This document shows, piece after piece, positions 10,071-20,400 of a stretch of DNA of 64,000 nt (its first letter is position 1; the number at the start of each line of letters is the position of its first letter). Origin of the DNA: CAYNJG01 sp965216885 (GTDB lineage: Bacteria; Planctomycetota; Planctomycetia; Pirellulales; Pirellulaceae); the NCBI GenBank assembly GCA_965216885.1, contig OZ244208.1, positions 2,170,001 to 2,234,000 of the forward strand, given 5' to 3'. The translations under genes were made by a program, and so were the position numbers. Under the pieces are notes generated by a model, which had not been told where the DNA came from, did not search any database, and saw only the letters and a list, made by a program, of their open reading frames with translations.

Positions 10071-11507
10071 GTGTTTCATCCGCGAAGAGAATTCCTGTAC
10101 GGTCTGGGCGCATCGCTGGGTTCGGTCGCGTTGACCTCGATGCTGCGAGCTGACGAAGTGGCGACAAACGTCGCGGCGACCAACGTCTCGGCGTCCGGCA
10201 GCTTGGCGGCGAAAGCCCCGGCAGCCGACAAACCCCATCATCCGCCTCGCGCCAAACGCTGTATTTTCCTGATGATGGAAGGCGGTCCTTCGCACATCGA
10301 CACTTTTGACCCCAAGCCGGAATTGGCGAAGCGGCATTTGGAGGAGTTCACGCGATCGGGCGAAGAGCAGAGCGCCATGTCGTCGGGGAAACGCTACTTC
10401 GTGAAGAGTCCTTTTGAGTTCGTCAGGGCAGGGGAGAGCGGTGCAGACATTAACTCGAGGTGGGAACACCTGCAGGGTTGCGTCGACGACATGTGTTTTT
10501 ACCGTGGGGCGTTCGTCGAGTCGGTGAATCATCCGACGGCCTGCTACCACGTCAACACGGGCAACCGGTTTGGCGGCGACCCGGGCATCGGTGCATGGGT
10601 GAATTATGGTCTGGGGTCATTGAACGATAATCTTCCGGGGTTCGTCGTGTTGCCACGTTCCAGCTACCCACAGGGCGGTGCGGCGAATTGGTCGAACGGA
10701 TTCCTGCCGGCGGAATTTCAGGGAACGCCGCTGCGGTCCGATGGCAGTCCGATTCTGGATCTTTCGCCTCCGCCGGGAGTGACTCGGAATCGGCAGCGGC
10801 AGAATCTGGACTTGCTTGCCACGCTCAACCGCGAACACCTGCGTCAACGTACGGGCCGTGATGATCTGGAAGCGAGATTGAATTCGTACGAGCTGGCCTA
10901 TCGGATGCAAACGGAAGTCCCCGAAGTCCTCGATATGCAGGGCGAGACGGCGGCGACTCTGGATATGTACGGAATCGGTCAATCCAAAACCGACAAGTTT
11001 GGACGCAAATGTCTGATGGCTCGGCGGCTGGTCGAAAAGGGCGTGCGGTTCGTGCAGGTGTATTCCGGAAACTGGGATAGCCATGATTATATTCATCGCG
11101 CACACGGCTCGCTAATTCGAGCAGTCGATCAGCCGATTGCTGCCTTGTTGAAAGACCTGAAGCAACGCGGGATGCTGCAGGACACGTTGGTCATGTTTTG
11201 TGGCGAGTTTGGCCGCACGCCTGACAACGGTCTGCGGGGCGGCGGCAAGTCCTATGGACGTGACCATAATGCCAACGCCATGGCCATGTGGTTCGCCGGC
11301 GGGGGCACGAACGCCGGACACACGATCGGCGCGACCGATGAATTCGGCGGCAAAGCGGTCGAGTGTGCGCATCACATTCGCGACGTCCACGTGACGTTGC
11401 TGCATCTGTTGGGGCTCGACGACAACAAGCTCACGTACTACCACGCCGGTCGCTTCAAGCAGCTCAGTCAGTTTGGCGGCGAAGTGATACGTGAACTGAT
11501 CGCCTGA
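10071..11507 (+). CDS. DUF1501 protein, Tat-exported
   Basis: A 478-residue protein starting at GTG. The N-terminus has a twin-arginine-like signal (HPRREFLYGLGASLGSVALTSML). The body fits DUF1501, a sulfatase/alkaline-phosphatase-fold family: KRCIFLMMEGGPSHIDTFDPKP near residue 62, YPQGGAANWSNGFLP, LMARRLVEKGVRFVQVYSG, GEFGRTP and the GRDHNANA motif whose Asp/His residues resemble metal ligands of the superfamily. It lies 97 bp downstream of the PSD1 gene, the usual partner in planctomycetes, so the two likely act together outside the cytoplasm. No substrate is known. Confidence 0.9.
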   Translation: MFHPRREFLYGLGASLGSVALTSMLRADEVATNVAATNVSASGSLAAKAPAADKPHHPPRAKRCIFLMMEGGPSHIDTFDPKPELAKRHLEEFTRSGEEQSAMSSGKRYFVKSPFEFVRAGESGADINSRWEHLQGCVDDMCFYRGAFVESVNHPTACYHVNTGNRFGGDPGIGAWVNYGLGSLNDNLPGFVVLPRSSYPQGGAANWSNGFLPAEFQGTPLRSDGSPILDLSPPPGVTRNRQRQNLDLLATLNREHLRQRTGRDDLEARLNSYELAYRMQTEVPEVLDMQGETAATLDMYGIGQSKTDKFGRKCLMARRLVEKGVRFVQVYSGNWDSHDYIHRAHGSLIRAVDQPIAALLKDLKQRGMLQDTLVMFCGEFGRTPDNGLRGGGKSYGRDHNANAMAMWFAGGGTNAGHTIGATDEFGGKAVECAHHIRDVHVTLLHLLGLDDNKLTYYHAGRFKQLSQFGGEVIRELIA

Positions 11508-11618
11508 TCTGATCGCCTGAATCAGCGTGATCATCGCGTGGACATTGCAGATTTCGTTGAAACGCGCCTTGGGTAGCGACTAGCTTGCAGCATGATCGAA
11601 TTTGAAAGGTGTTCCAAC

Positions 11619-12302
11619 ATGCGTTCAAAGGTACTCCTCATCGGCTGGCTGGGCATCGTATTCGCCACAGCCTCTTTTGCTCACGCGGTGGATTGTATCC
11701 AACGGGCTGAGGGGCCGTCGGATAACCTCGATCAATGGAGCGGCCCCATTTCTGCGTTTGAGCCACTCGTGCTTGAGCAAGTGCCGTATTTCACTCGCGA
11801 ACTGGTGATTCCCGAGGGAGAGGACACCGTCGTATTGCAGATCGACTATTGCGAGGACTTTGAAATGGTGGGGGACTTTTCACTGGTTTCCAGCTGGGAG
11901 TTCGGTGGCATTGGTTGGGTAATGATTCAGGATCCCGGAAACAACGCGACGATTCTCGGCAACCTCGTGGCACCGCCTCCTTCGGGAGTGCAGCTGCGCG
12001 ATCGGGTTGAATTCAGCACGATCGATCTGGACAACAACGCGCGACGATCGACGGGCGTGTTCGATGTTGCAGGGCTACCGGCCGGCGAGTACGTCATTGG
12101 TGTGGTCGGCACCTACATTGGAAGTTTTCCGGGTGACCCCGATCCCACGATGCGTTTTCGAGAGGACGTCGAATTTGACCACGGATTTCCGTTAACGATT
12201 ACGAGTGTGCCCGAGCCATCGGCATCGCTTATGTCGGCACTGGGAGTGCTCTCGGTCTTGTCCGTCGTAAACGGAAACCGTCGGCGTTTACGAGCCGCCT
12301 GA
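11619..12302 (+). CDS. PEP-CTERM secreted protein of unknown function
   Basis: The start is placed at the ATG preceded by GAAAGGT nine bases upstream; the ATG 27 bp earlier lacks a ribosome site and would lengthen the signal peptide. The N-terminus MRSKVLLIGWLGIVF with cleavage near SFAHA is a signal peptide. The middle (~180 residues) is a beta-rich domain without recognised motifs. The C-terminus has the PEP-CTERM layout: VPEPSASL, a hydrophobic stretch LGVLSVLSVV, then NGNRRRLRAA. In this family the tail is processed by an exosortase; no exosortase gene is in the window. Its stop overlaps the convergent end of hsdS by 15 bp. Confidence 0.7.
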   Translation: MRSKVLLIGWLGIVFATASFAHAVDCIQRAEGPSDNLDQWSGPISAFEPLVLEQVPYFTRELVIPEGEDTVVLQIDYCEDFEMVGDFSLVSSWEFGGIGWVMIQDPGNNATILGNLVAPPPSGVQLRDRVEFSTIDLDNNARRSTGVFDVAGLPAGEYVIGVVGTYIGSFPGDPDPTMRFREDVEFDHGFPLTITSVPEPSASLMSALGVLSVLSVVNGNRRRLRAA

Positions 12303-13673
12303 TGCCGCGGACGTTGCGCGTAAGAGTGCCTTGGTAATCGGTTGTTCGCCCGAAAGCAGCCGTGGTAGCAGCGTGTCGCGGATTTCTCGCAACTTCATCG
12401 CTTCCCGGTAGTTGGATTCGATTCTGGCGAACAGCGGCTGGACTCGTGCTTCGAATGCTTCCTGAACTTTCAGTGGCGGTGCAAGTGCTGGGTAGCATGA
12501 CAACGCTCGCACGGAGACGTTCGGTTGAGCGGAACCGTTGTTGAGTGCCGCGACCATGCGTTGGCCCCGTTCGCCAGCCAGTGCATAGTAGATGAAGTTG
12601 GTACACGATCGGTGCGTGGGCCGGATGATCACCAGCGACGAAGCAATCGCGCCGGTCGCCAGACATCCAGCTCGGGCGATTCTTCCCGGTGATCCGCGAA
12701 GGCAATACAGTAGATCACCGGGACGAACCTTGCCGGCTCGAAGGCTCTCAAACTTTGATTCGGAGATGTGGCTGACCCGCCCCAGGTCGATGCCTCCTTC
12801 CACGAGGTTCCCTGCGTTGATGAAGGGGATGCCGGTTGAAACGAAGTCGGACGCCCGTGGGTAGTTCTTTCCTCGGTCGCCGTTTTCGAAGTCCATCAAC
12901 TCACCGTTGGAAAGCACCTCCCAGCCCATCGGGATCTTGCCGATCGCAGAGTCCTGAAATGCGGAGGGAAATAGGTCGGCTAGTTCCGCCGGGAAGGCCG
13001 ACGAGTTGGCGTCTCGCCCGTTGGAGCCTCGGCTTGCGGTGCGACCCTGCCGATTGATGTGTACCGGTTCAAACTCCTCGAACCAACTGTTGTAGATTGT
13101 CCGCCCGATCGCTTCTAACGTCGTATTCATTTGGCGGAGTAGCTCGATCTTTTCATCCAGCCGTGTCATGACAGAAGCGATCGCCCGTTGCTCGGGCAGC
13201 GGAGGAACGGTGATCGGCATCGACCTGATCTGATTTAGCGGCAGCTTTCCCTGTGCCGTCCCGACGACGCGAGACCGGATCTGATGAAGTCCGGTTTCAC
13301 TGGTCAGGTAGTAGAAGAGGTACTTTGGTAGGACTCCTTCCGCAGTCGTTAGCTTCGCGGCATTTTCGGTCAGGTTCGCACCGGACCACGTTGCATCGAC
13401 GTAACCGACAAGACCAATGGTGTGCCCCACAATTGCAAGTACGACGTCATCGGTATTGATAACGTATTGGCTGATGCGGCAGTATGTTTCCGGCCGGAGG
13501 AATTTTATGCCAGCCCCGGAAATGCGACGGTGCTTGATATCGACCAGGCGAACGTAGGGATATGGCGTTGCCGCCTCGGTAAGGGTGTGTCCTTTGGGAA
13601 GTCGCTTTCCAGATTTCACTGAAGCGATTTCTCCAATCGTTCTCGTTGGCCAATCAGTGTGGACTCCAGCCAT
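12288..13673 (-). CDS. hsdS: type I restriction-modification specificity subunit HsdS
   Basis: A 461-residue protein with two target-recognition domains, each followed by a conserved coiled-coil spacer. TRD1 starts at WPTRTIGEIASVKSGKRLP and ends in the PLPEQRAIASVMTRLDEKIELL helix; TRD2 starts near PMGWEVLSNGELMDFENG and ends in the helix FEARVQPLFARIESNYREAMKL with LLPRLLSGE. HsdS reads the split DNA target and bridges two HsdM subunits. It is 103 bp downstream of hsdM on the same strand. No hsdR is next to them: the next gene leftwards is a convergent PEP-CTERM gene. The pair could act as a methyltransferase only, or use a restriction subunit elsewhere. Confidence 0.9.
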   Translation of the reverse strand: MAGVHTDWPTRTIGEIASVKSGKRLPKGHTLTEAATPYPYVRLVDIKHRRISGAGIKFLRPETYCRISQYVINTDDVVLAIVGHTIGLVGYVDATWSGANLTENAAKLTTAEGVLPKYLFYYLTSETGLHQIRSRVVGTAQGKLPLNQIRSMPITVPPLPEQRAIASVMTRLDEKIELLRQMNTTLEAIGRTIYNSWFEEFEPVHINRQGRTASRGSNGRDANSSAFPAELADLFPSAFQDSAIGKIPMGWEVLSNGELMDFENGDRGKNYPRASDFVSTGIPFINAGNLVEGGIDLGRVSHISESKFESLRAGKVRPGDLLYCLRGSPGRIARAGCLATGAIASSLVIIRPTHRSCTNFIYYALAGERGQRMVAALNNGSAQPNVSVRALSCYPALAPPLKVQEAFEARVQPLFARIESNYREAMKLREIRDTLLPRLLSGEQPITKALLRATSAASGGS

Positions 13674-13776
13674 CAGACTAACTCTCTATCCTTCAGACTA
13701 GCCCGATTGCCGTTCTCAAATTCTTCCGCTTCCATTGCCCGTGTCGCAGTCACCGCTTTGCTCTCCGTTTGATTCT

Positions 13777-15420
13777 CTACATCTTGAAACCGAGTGATGA
13801 AAGATTGGCCCGGATTGTCTTGTCCAGCTTTTTCGCTTCTTTCATTTGGCTTTCCAGCTCTCCCGTGAGTCGCTGCATTCGGGCCTCGAATGGTTCGTCG
13901 ACTTCTGTCCGCTCTGCGACGCCGACATAGCGCCCGGGTGTCAGCACATAACCCTGCGCGGCAATCTCCGCGATCGTTACGCTCTTGCAAAACCCGGGTA
14001 CGTCCTCGTAGCCTTTTCCCTGCTGCCAGTTGTGATACGCGGTCGCAAGTCGTGAGACATCCTCATCAAGCAATTCCCGATGAACACGGTCGACCATTGT
14101 GCCCATGTTCCGGGCATCGATAAAGAGAGTCTGCCCCTTGCGGCTGACTTTGGACTTCCTGCCATTCCCTTTAGTGCTTCGGGTATTGGCGACCTTGTCG
14201 AGCGACAGGAACCACAGGCAGACGGGGATCTGTGTGCTGTAAAACAGATTCCCGGGCAGAGCGACCATGCAGTCGACGAGGTCGTCTTCGATGATCTGCC
14301 GCCGGATGCTGCCTTCCCCCGAACTGTCGCTGCTCATGCTGCCGTTGGCCAGTACGAATCCGGCAGCACCGCCGGGGCCGATGTGATGGATGAAGTGCTG
14401 CACCCACGCAAAGTTGGCATTGCCCTTCGGAGGAGTTCCATAAGTCCAGCGATCGTCGTCTTCATCGCGGTGCCAGCCGCTGTCGTTGAACGGCGGGTTG
14501 GCGATAACGTAGTCCGCTTTCAAGTCCTTGTGCAGGTCGCGGCGGAAGGCGTCCGCATGCTCCTCCCCGAGATCGCCGTCGATACCGCGAATGGCCAGAT
14601 TCATCATCGCCAGGCGACGCGTGGTTGGATTCGACTCCTGACCGACGACCGTGATAAGTCCTTCCTGAGCTCCCTTGCGCCTGGCGGAATCGTCTCGTGA
14701 TGCATGTTCCCGGACGAACTTGTCGGTTTGAACGAACATACCGCCGCTTCCACAGCAGGGATCGTAAACGAGGCCCTTCTGAGGAGCGAGCATGGCGACC
14801 AGTGTTTGGACGATACAGGCTGGCGTGTAGAACTGGCCCCCTTTTTTTCCCTCCGCGGAAGCGAATTTGGAAAGGAAGTACTCGTACACTCGCCCGAGGA
14901 TGTCTCGTGTTAACTGCGTCTGCGGAGGCTTGGGGGACTCCGATGGCTCGGGGGACCGGTCGACGAGATCGATGGTTCCGATCAAATCGATCAGCTCGCC
15001 CAACCTTTGCGGCTCGATCGCCGACCGAGCGTAGTTTTTCGTCAGTGCGCCACGGAGTTTGGGATTCTCCCGCTCGACAGCGGCCAGGCCATCGTCAATG
15101 AGCTTGCCGATTCTTGGATGACGCGACTTGCTCTGTAGTTTGTCCCAACGCGCTTTCGGAGGCACCCAGAAAACGTTTTCTTCGCGATATCTGTCGGCAT
15201 CCTGCGGATCTGCATTCCGGAAACGACCCTTTCCAAGTTGCAGTTTGGCAAAGTGCATCTCAAACGCATCGTTGATGTACTTCAGGAAGATCAGGCCCAG
15301 CACAGTGTGTTTGTACTCGGCCGCATCCATGTTGTGGCGCAGCTTATCCGCGGCCATCCAAAGTTTGGCTTCAAAACCGAGCTTCGCGTGGGAGCCGTCT
15401 ACATTTCTGTTGGAGTGCAC
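13777..15420 (-). CDS. hsdM: type I restriction-modification DNA adenine methyltransferase HsdM
   Basis: A 547-residue protein starting at GTG. The N-terminal helical domain (KLWMAADKLRHNMDAAEYKH, LKYINDAFE) is characteristic of HsdM. The SAM-binding motif I is DPCCGSGGMF (residues 220-229), preceded by GQFYTP; the catalytic motif IV is NPPF (308-311) with NDSGW after it. These mark an N6-adenine methyltransferase. It forms an operon with hsdS downstream. Upstream (rightwards) there is a 666-bp non-coding stretch and then a small membrane protein, so no hsdR is on that side either. The whole pair sits 2 kb from the DISARM operon and points away from it. Confidence 0.92.
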   Translation of the reverse strand: MHSNRNVDGSHAKLGFEAKLWMAADKLRHNMDAAEYKHTVLGLIFLKYINDAFEMHFAKLQLGKGRFRNADPQDADRYREENVFWVPPKARWDKLQSKSRHPRIGKLIDDGLAAVERENPKLRGALTKNYARSAIEPQRLGELIDLIGTIDLVDRSPEPSESPKPPQTQLTRDILGRVYEYFLSKFASAEGKKGGQFYTPACIVQTLVAMLAPQKGLVYDPCCGSGGMFVQTDKFVREHASRDDSARRKGAQEGLITVVGQESNPTTRRLAMMNLAIRGIDGDLGEEHADAFRRDLHKDLKADYVIANPPFNDSGWHRDEDDDRWTYGTPPKGNANFAWVQHFIHHIGPGGAAGFVLANGSMSSDSSGEGSIRRQIIEDDLVDCMVALPGNLFYSTQIPVCLWFLSLDKVANTRSTKGNGRKSKVSRKGQTLFIDARNMGTMVDRVHRELLDEDVSRLATAYHNWQQGKGYEDVPGFCKSVTIAEIAAQGYVLTPGRYVGVAERTEVDEPFEARMQRLTGELESQMKEAKKLDKTIRANLSSLGFKM

Positions 15421-16086
15421 GTTCTCATATCGCCGCCGTCGCTACCTGACCGTTGTCACCCGCTGCTTTGAACGATCGTTCGAAATTGGGAAGACAAACA
15501 CTGTAATTGAATTCATCGGCGGCCGTCATGCCCGGTTACGATTCGATGCATGCGTCAGGATGGATTTGGGGAAATACGCAAACCTTGAGAATCAAGGGCG
15601 AGTGCATCGCGCAGAACAATTCTGGGTTTGTTTCGGCAGCGGCGGATGAAATGGCTTCAATTGTCGGTGCTGCTGGGCACGCGGGTAGAAATCGCTTCTT
15701 GATCAGGGAGCAGTAAAGGAACGACGACCGGCCTGAGGGTCATCTCGCGGGGGCCCGGGGCCCACTTTGCGGCGGGGCGAAATTTCTGGGCGTTGTCCGC
15801 GTTGCGAGTGGGTTGTGCGTGTCGCGTTGACTTGAACGTAGGCGTGCTCACCGTATTCCGGTCGAGCTACTCGCCGTCCGATTCGATCCTTTGCGTGCAA
15901 GATTTTTCTCGGGTCTATTCACCCCGTTGTCCTAATGCGGATCCGCAATCCGCGCGCACCCAGCATGAACGCGATCCAACGGTCAACTGCGATCGCCGGA
16001 CGATTAAGACATGGCGTCTTGACTGGGGTTTCGCTGAAGAGGATACTCAAAGCGAAGCGGACAATGTTCCCTCGCGACGAGCTGTC
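15421..16086. other. intergenic region upstream of hsdM, no gene seen
   Basis: About 660 bp between divergent hsdM and the next plus-strand gene. It must hold the promoter of hsdM. No convincing reading frame is present; a G/C palindromic patch (GGGCCCGGGGCCC) lies near 15755-15765. I see no tRNA, insertion-sequence end or array. Confidence 0.4.
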
Positions 16087-16767
16087 ATGAATCGTCTACG
16101 ACCAAGGTTTTCGCTGCTCACCTTGTTGTTGCTGCTGACGATTCTCATTCTTGGGTTTTCACACCTCGTTACGTCTTGCGAGCTTTCGTCGACACGCCGA
16201 GAGTTGCTTGAGTTTCGCTATCAGTATGGCGTGCTGGTCGTTGACGACGCCACTCGACCGCACGTACTCCGGTATGCCAACCTGGAGAACCCATGGAAGT
16301 GGCACATCAACTTGCCGGTTGATCAACCCTACAAGCTGACATGCGGCGTGGGGTCGGTACCCAGGAGCGGCGTTCCAAACGCGGCGGATCTCCGCAACGT
16401 GCAAGAGACGTGGTTAACCGGCGATGGCGAGACGAGGACGATCTTCGTTTCGTTGCTTGAGGCAGACGCGGATACGTGGAAGCTTTCGATTGGCGGCGAC
16501 GGATCGCAAACAATCTCGCAGCTCATCGCCAAGGACGAAGTCTTCAAGAGTTCGATCTTCGACGTATCTGCGGTTGGTTTTCGCGAACCGTACGTAGGCG
16601 AAGCAGATTCGCCGTTCGTGATCTTCTCCAAGACGGACCGCAACACGGCAGCAGCAACCGGCCCAAACGCGACGGCCCCAAACGCGACGGCCCCAAACGC
16701 GACGGCCCCAAACGCGACGGCCAACGGCGTGGTGGTATGGCTGGTGCCAGTTGACGAAGGCATTTGA
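16087..16767 (+). CDS. membrane-anchored hypothetical protein with NATAP pentapeptide repeats
   Basis: A 226-residue protein. The start is the ATG at the head of MNRLRPRFSLLTLLLLLTILILG, a basic N-terminus followed by one membrane segment of a kind often seen at the start of planctomycete envelope proteins; the frame extends upstream but without sense. The rest (residues ~30-200) is a soluble domain with no motif I recognise (contains RRELLEFRYQYGVLVVDD and LENPWKWHINLP). Near the C-terminus four perfect 15-bp repeats encode NATAP units. It lies between the hsdMS pair and DISARM, on the DISARM strand, but 681 bp before drmD, so membership in that operon is unlikely. Confidence 0.55.
   Translation: MNRLRPRFSLLTLLLLLTILILGFSHLVTSCELSSTRRELLEFRYQYGVLVVDDATRPHVLRYANLENPWKWHINLPVDQPYKLTCGVGSVPRSGVPNAADLRNVQETWLTGDGETRTIFVSLLEADADTWKLSIGGDGSQTISQLIAKDEVFKSSIFDVSAVGFREPYVGEADSPFVIFSKTDRNTAAATGPNATAPNATAPNATAPNATANGVVVWLVPVDEGI
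16666..16725 (+). repeat. four-copy 15-bp tandem repeat in coding sequence
   Basis: The unit AACGCGACGGCCCCA is repeated at 16666, 16681, 16696 and 16711, the last copy changing in its final three bases. In frame it encodes NATAP. Identical copies point to recent slippage expansion, and the copy number may vary between strains. Confidence 0.9.
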
Positions 16768-17448
16768 CAACAGCAGTTGAGACGCCCCGTTGCCGTCTGC
16801 ACCCTGAGGAAGGAAACGGCGTCCTCCAGACGCTACTTGAAATCGTCTCCTTTGAACCGCAACGGTCCAACAGCAGCGGACGGCAACTCTTCGTTGGTCA
16901 CCAACCACGTAGCCGCAACCGTCCTGGTGCGGACCACGCGAAACCACGAATCCGGCTCTGAGCCGCTCGCTGCACGAAAGCCCGTATTCCCAATCACCGA
17001 CGAGCTTGATTTGTAACCCAAAATCGAACTAGCACAACGGACCACATATGAATCGCGGCGTGATTTGCATAGGGAGGAATCAATAGAACGTCGATTCAAC
17101 ATTCGCGAAGCATTCAACTTCCCTTGCGATTGATTCCGAAATTCGCCGGAAGCTTACGTCGGTCGAAGGGCGGGGTGAGCAAATGACTTTAAATTGAGGC
17201 GACTCGCGCTGCGAACTGCGGGCGAGTTGGTGCGGCTCGGGGCGAATCCCAAGAGCGCGGCTATTTGTTGAGAGCGTTGAGGACCTCGCCGCGGTCCCAA
17301 GGTACCGGTCGAACGTCGGCGATGCTCAGGCATGCCCTGCCGCGGGGTAGGGAGGCTTGCTTTTGGGGGGATATCGCCGGCTCGCCTGATATGCCATTAT
17401 TGCCAAGAGTAAATAGCAGTATTTCGAATGCAGCAGTTTGAGGCATGA
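16768..17448. other. intergenic region upstream of DISARM, no gene seen
   Basis: 680 bp without a convincing gene on either strand. It must contain the DISARM promoter unless transcription starts far upstream. AT-richer sequence lies at 17390-17430 just before drmD, but I cannot name clear -35/-10 boxes. A minus-strand frame at 17261-17503 has no recognisable product and overlaps the drmD start. Confidence 0.35.
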
Positions 17449-20400
17449 GTGGAACGGTTGGATCCGACTCCGGGGGCGATTGCACGCGTTCGCCAGCGCA
17501 CACACCTCATTGAGGAAGTCAGGAAACCTCGCCGGGTCAAGGATAGTACGCTTGTTCGGTTGTCGTGTCTTGATGACGATAATCAGGGTGCTCCTCTGGA
17601 GGTTCTTTGGGAGCGTGAGCTCGACAAGCAGTTGTTGGATGCCGAGGATTGGGATGCAATTGCATCGAAGGGCTTCGATTCGCCAGGCACGTTTTCGTCT
17701 TACTTCAATACATTGAAGTGGAATTGTGTAACGGCCACTGACCCAAAACTCTTTCAGTCGCCATTCCGGGCCGGAATCCGCCTGGATGCCTACCAGTTGG
17801 AACCCTTGCGGAAGGCCTTACGACTTCCAAGAGTCAACTTGTTCATTGCGGACGATGTGGGCTTGGGGAAAACCATCGAAGCGGCCCTGATCGCGCGGGA
17901 AATGCTACTGCGTAAACGGGTCAGAGATATCGTGGTTTCTGCGCCACCATCAATGCTGTTGCAATGGCAGGAAGAGCTTGAGAATCGATTCGGACTGACC
18001 TTTCAGATCATTGACAAGGACTACTTGAAGCAGGTACGTCAGGAGCGAGGCTTCGCGGTTAATCCGTGGACAACGCATTCACGGTTTCTTATTTCCCATC
18101 GCTTGCTCACCAGCGAATCCTATGCGGGACCGTTTCGCGATTGGTTGGGCACGTTCCGCAGTGGGTCCATGTTCATTCTGGACGAGGCGCATCATGCCGC
18201 CCCTGCGAGTGGACAGAAATACGCGATCGACTCAAAGATTACTCGAGCTGTGGAAGACTTCGCCAAACGTTTCGAGCACCGATTGTTCCTGTCCGCTACC
18301 CCGCACAACGGACACTCGAATAGCTTCTCGCGGTTGTTGGAATTACTGGACCCACAGCGGTTCTGCCGCGGGGTGCCTGTGACTCCTGAACATCGCGACG
18401 AAGTCGTAATTCGCCGCATAAAAGAGGACATTAGAGCGGTTCAGGGGGGATTTCCAGAACGAAAAGTCGTTCAAGTCGACATTGATGGATTGCCGGCCGA
18501 GACAGCCGAACTCCGGTTAATGGATCTACTCAGTCGGTATCGCGATCTGCGAGATGAACGAAACAGGTCGCTCACCAAGCGGCAGCAAGCAGCGTCGGCC
18601 TTGCTGATCATCGGTCTGCAACAACGACTACTGTCTTCCGTTGAGGCTTTTGCAAGAACGCTGAAGATTCATCGCAGCACGGTCGTACGGCAATGGGAAG
18701 CAACTCAAGGCAAGCGACCGGCCGCTGTTCCATCCTCTCAGTTGGATCTGCTGGATGGTGGGTTAACCGGGGACGACGACCGAGCAACCTCGCCTGAAGA
18801 CGAAGTCGCGGCGGAAGTCGATTCGCAGATTGAACTCGCTTCGGCAGCAACGGCGATTATGTCTGGCGATGCAAACGCGGCTGACATTTGGCGGCAGGAG
18901 CAACTCCTGCTCGATGAAATGACCGACATTGCCGAAGCGGCTCGCGGTCGACCGGATGCCAGGATCGTCCGTCTTGTCGAATGGATTCGGCAGCATATGT
19001 GCCCGGATCTACCGCAACGCGGTGACGGTACCGAAACGGATGCCCGGTGGAACGACATACGCGTCCTGATTTTCACTGAATACGATGACACGAAACGCTA
19101 CATCGTTCAGCAACTCAGAGCACTCGTTGATCAGACGCATCGTGGTCCAGAACGTATCGACGTGTTTCATGGGCCAACGCCCCTGGAAAAACGTGAAGAA
19201 ATCAAGCGTGCCTTTAACGCAGCACCGGACAAGCACCCGCTGCGCATCCTTGTCGCCACGGACGCCGCCCGGGAAGGGCTGAATCTTCAGGCGAATTGCT
19301 TCAACCTGTTTCACTTTGATGTCCCCTGGAACCCCAGTCGCATGGAGCAACGGAACGGTCGCATTGATCGCAAGCTGCAGCCATCGGACACTGTATATTG
19401 CCATTATTACTACTACCGGCAGCGTCCAGAGGATCGCATCTTGCGGGTCCTCGTCAGGAAAACCGAAACCATCCGACAGGAACTGGGAAGCCTGTCGAAA
19501 GTGATCGACGCAAGCCTGGTTGGAACGATGAAGTCGGGGATACGTCGCGACCGCATCGATAAGATGGAAGCCCAAATCGACGAGGCAGACCTTGCGGCTG
19601 ACCATAAGCAGGCAATCGAGACGGAGTTGGAAGGGGCACGGCTACGGCAGGTTGGGCTGCGCGAACAGATCGAAGAACTGCGGGACATTCTTGATCGCTC
19701 GAAAAGAAGCATTGGGCTGAACGAAAACCTGTTTCGACTCGCAGTTTCGTCATCTTTGGAAATTCTCGGGTCAGAAAGTCTCACGGATGCCGGTGGATCT
19801 ACTGGGGGCCCCAAACAGCTGGTCTTTCCTTCACTCGATCAACGGTCTGGAGCGGATGCGACGTGGGCGGAAACGATGGATACGCTGCGAGCTCCAAAAA
19901 AACGTGGCCAAAAGCATTGGGAGTGGCGGCGCGATTCACCCATTCGGCCGGTTGTCTTCAAGGATCCAGGTCGTGTCACGGACGAGGTGGTTCATCTTCA
20001 TCTCGAGCATCGTGTTGTGCAGCGGTTGTTGGGGCGTTTCACTACCCAGGGGTTTGTTCATGACGATCTCTCTCGCGCCTGCCTGACGCAAACGACGGAT
20101 GCGATTCCACGTGTGATTCTGGTCGGTCGGCTCGCACTGTACGGCCATGGCGCAGCCCGGCTTCATGAGGAGCTGGTGCCCGTCGCGGCCCGGTGGACGG
20201 ACCCGGGGAGCGGCAAGCGACCGTTGAGGCCATATGCTCGCGACGCACAGTCGAAAACGATTGATCTGCTGGATGGTGCTTTTCTTGATGCCCCCAACCA
20301 GGAATTCGAGCAGCAAGTCATCGGCCAGTTGCAAGAATCCGCCGCGCAGGATGTATCAGAACTTCTTGAACATCTTCAGGAAGTGGCCGGGCGTTCGGCG

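Noticed and set aside
14080..14700. 206-residue antisense frame over hsdM
   Set aside because: Shadow of hsdM, which has both methyltransferase motifs.
16666..16725. possible CRISPR array
   Set aside because: The 15-bp units are contiguous without spacers and lie in a coding frame.
17261..17503. small minus-strand gene before drmD
   Set aside because: Overlaps the drmD start and carries no motif or ribosome site.
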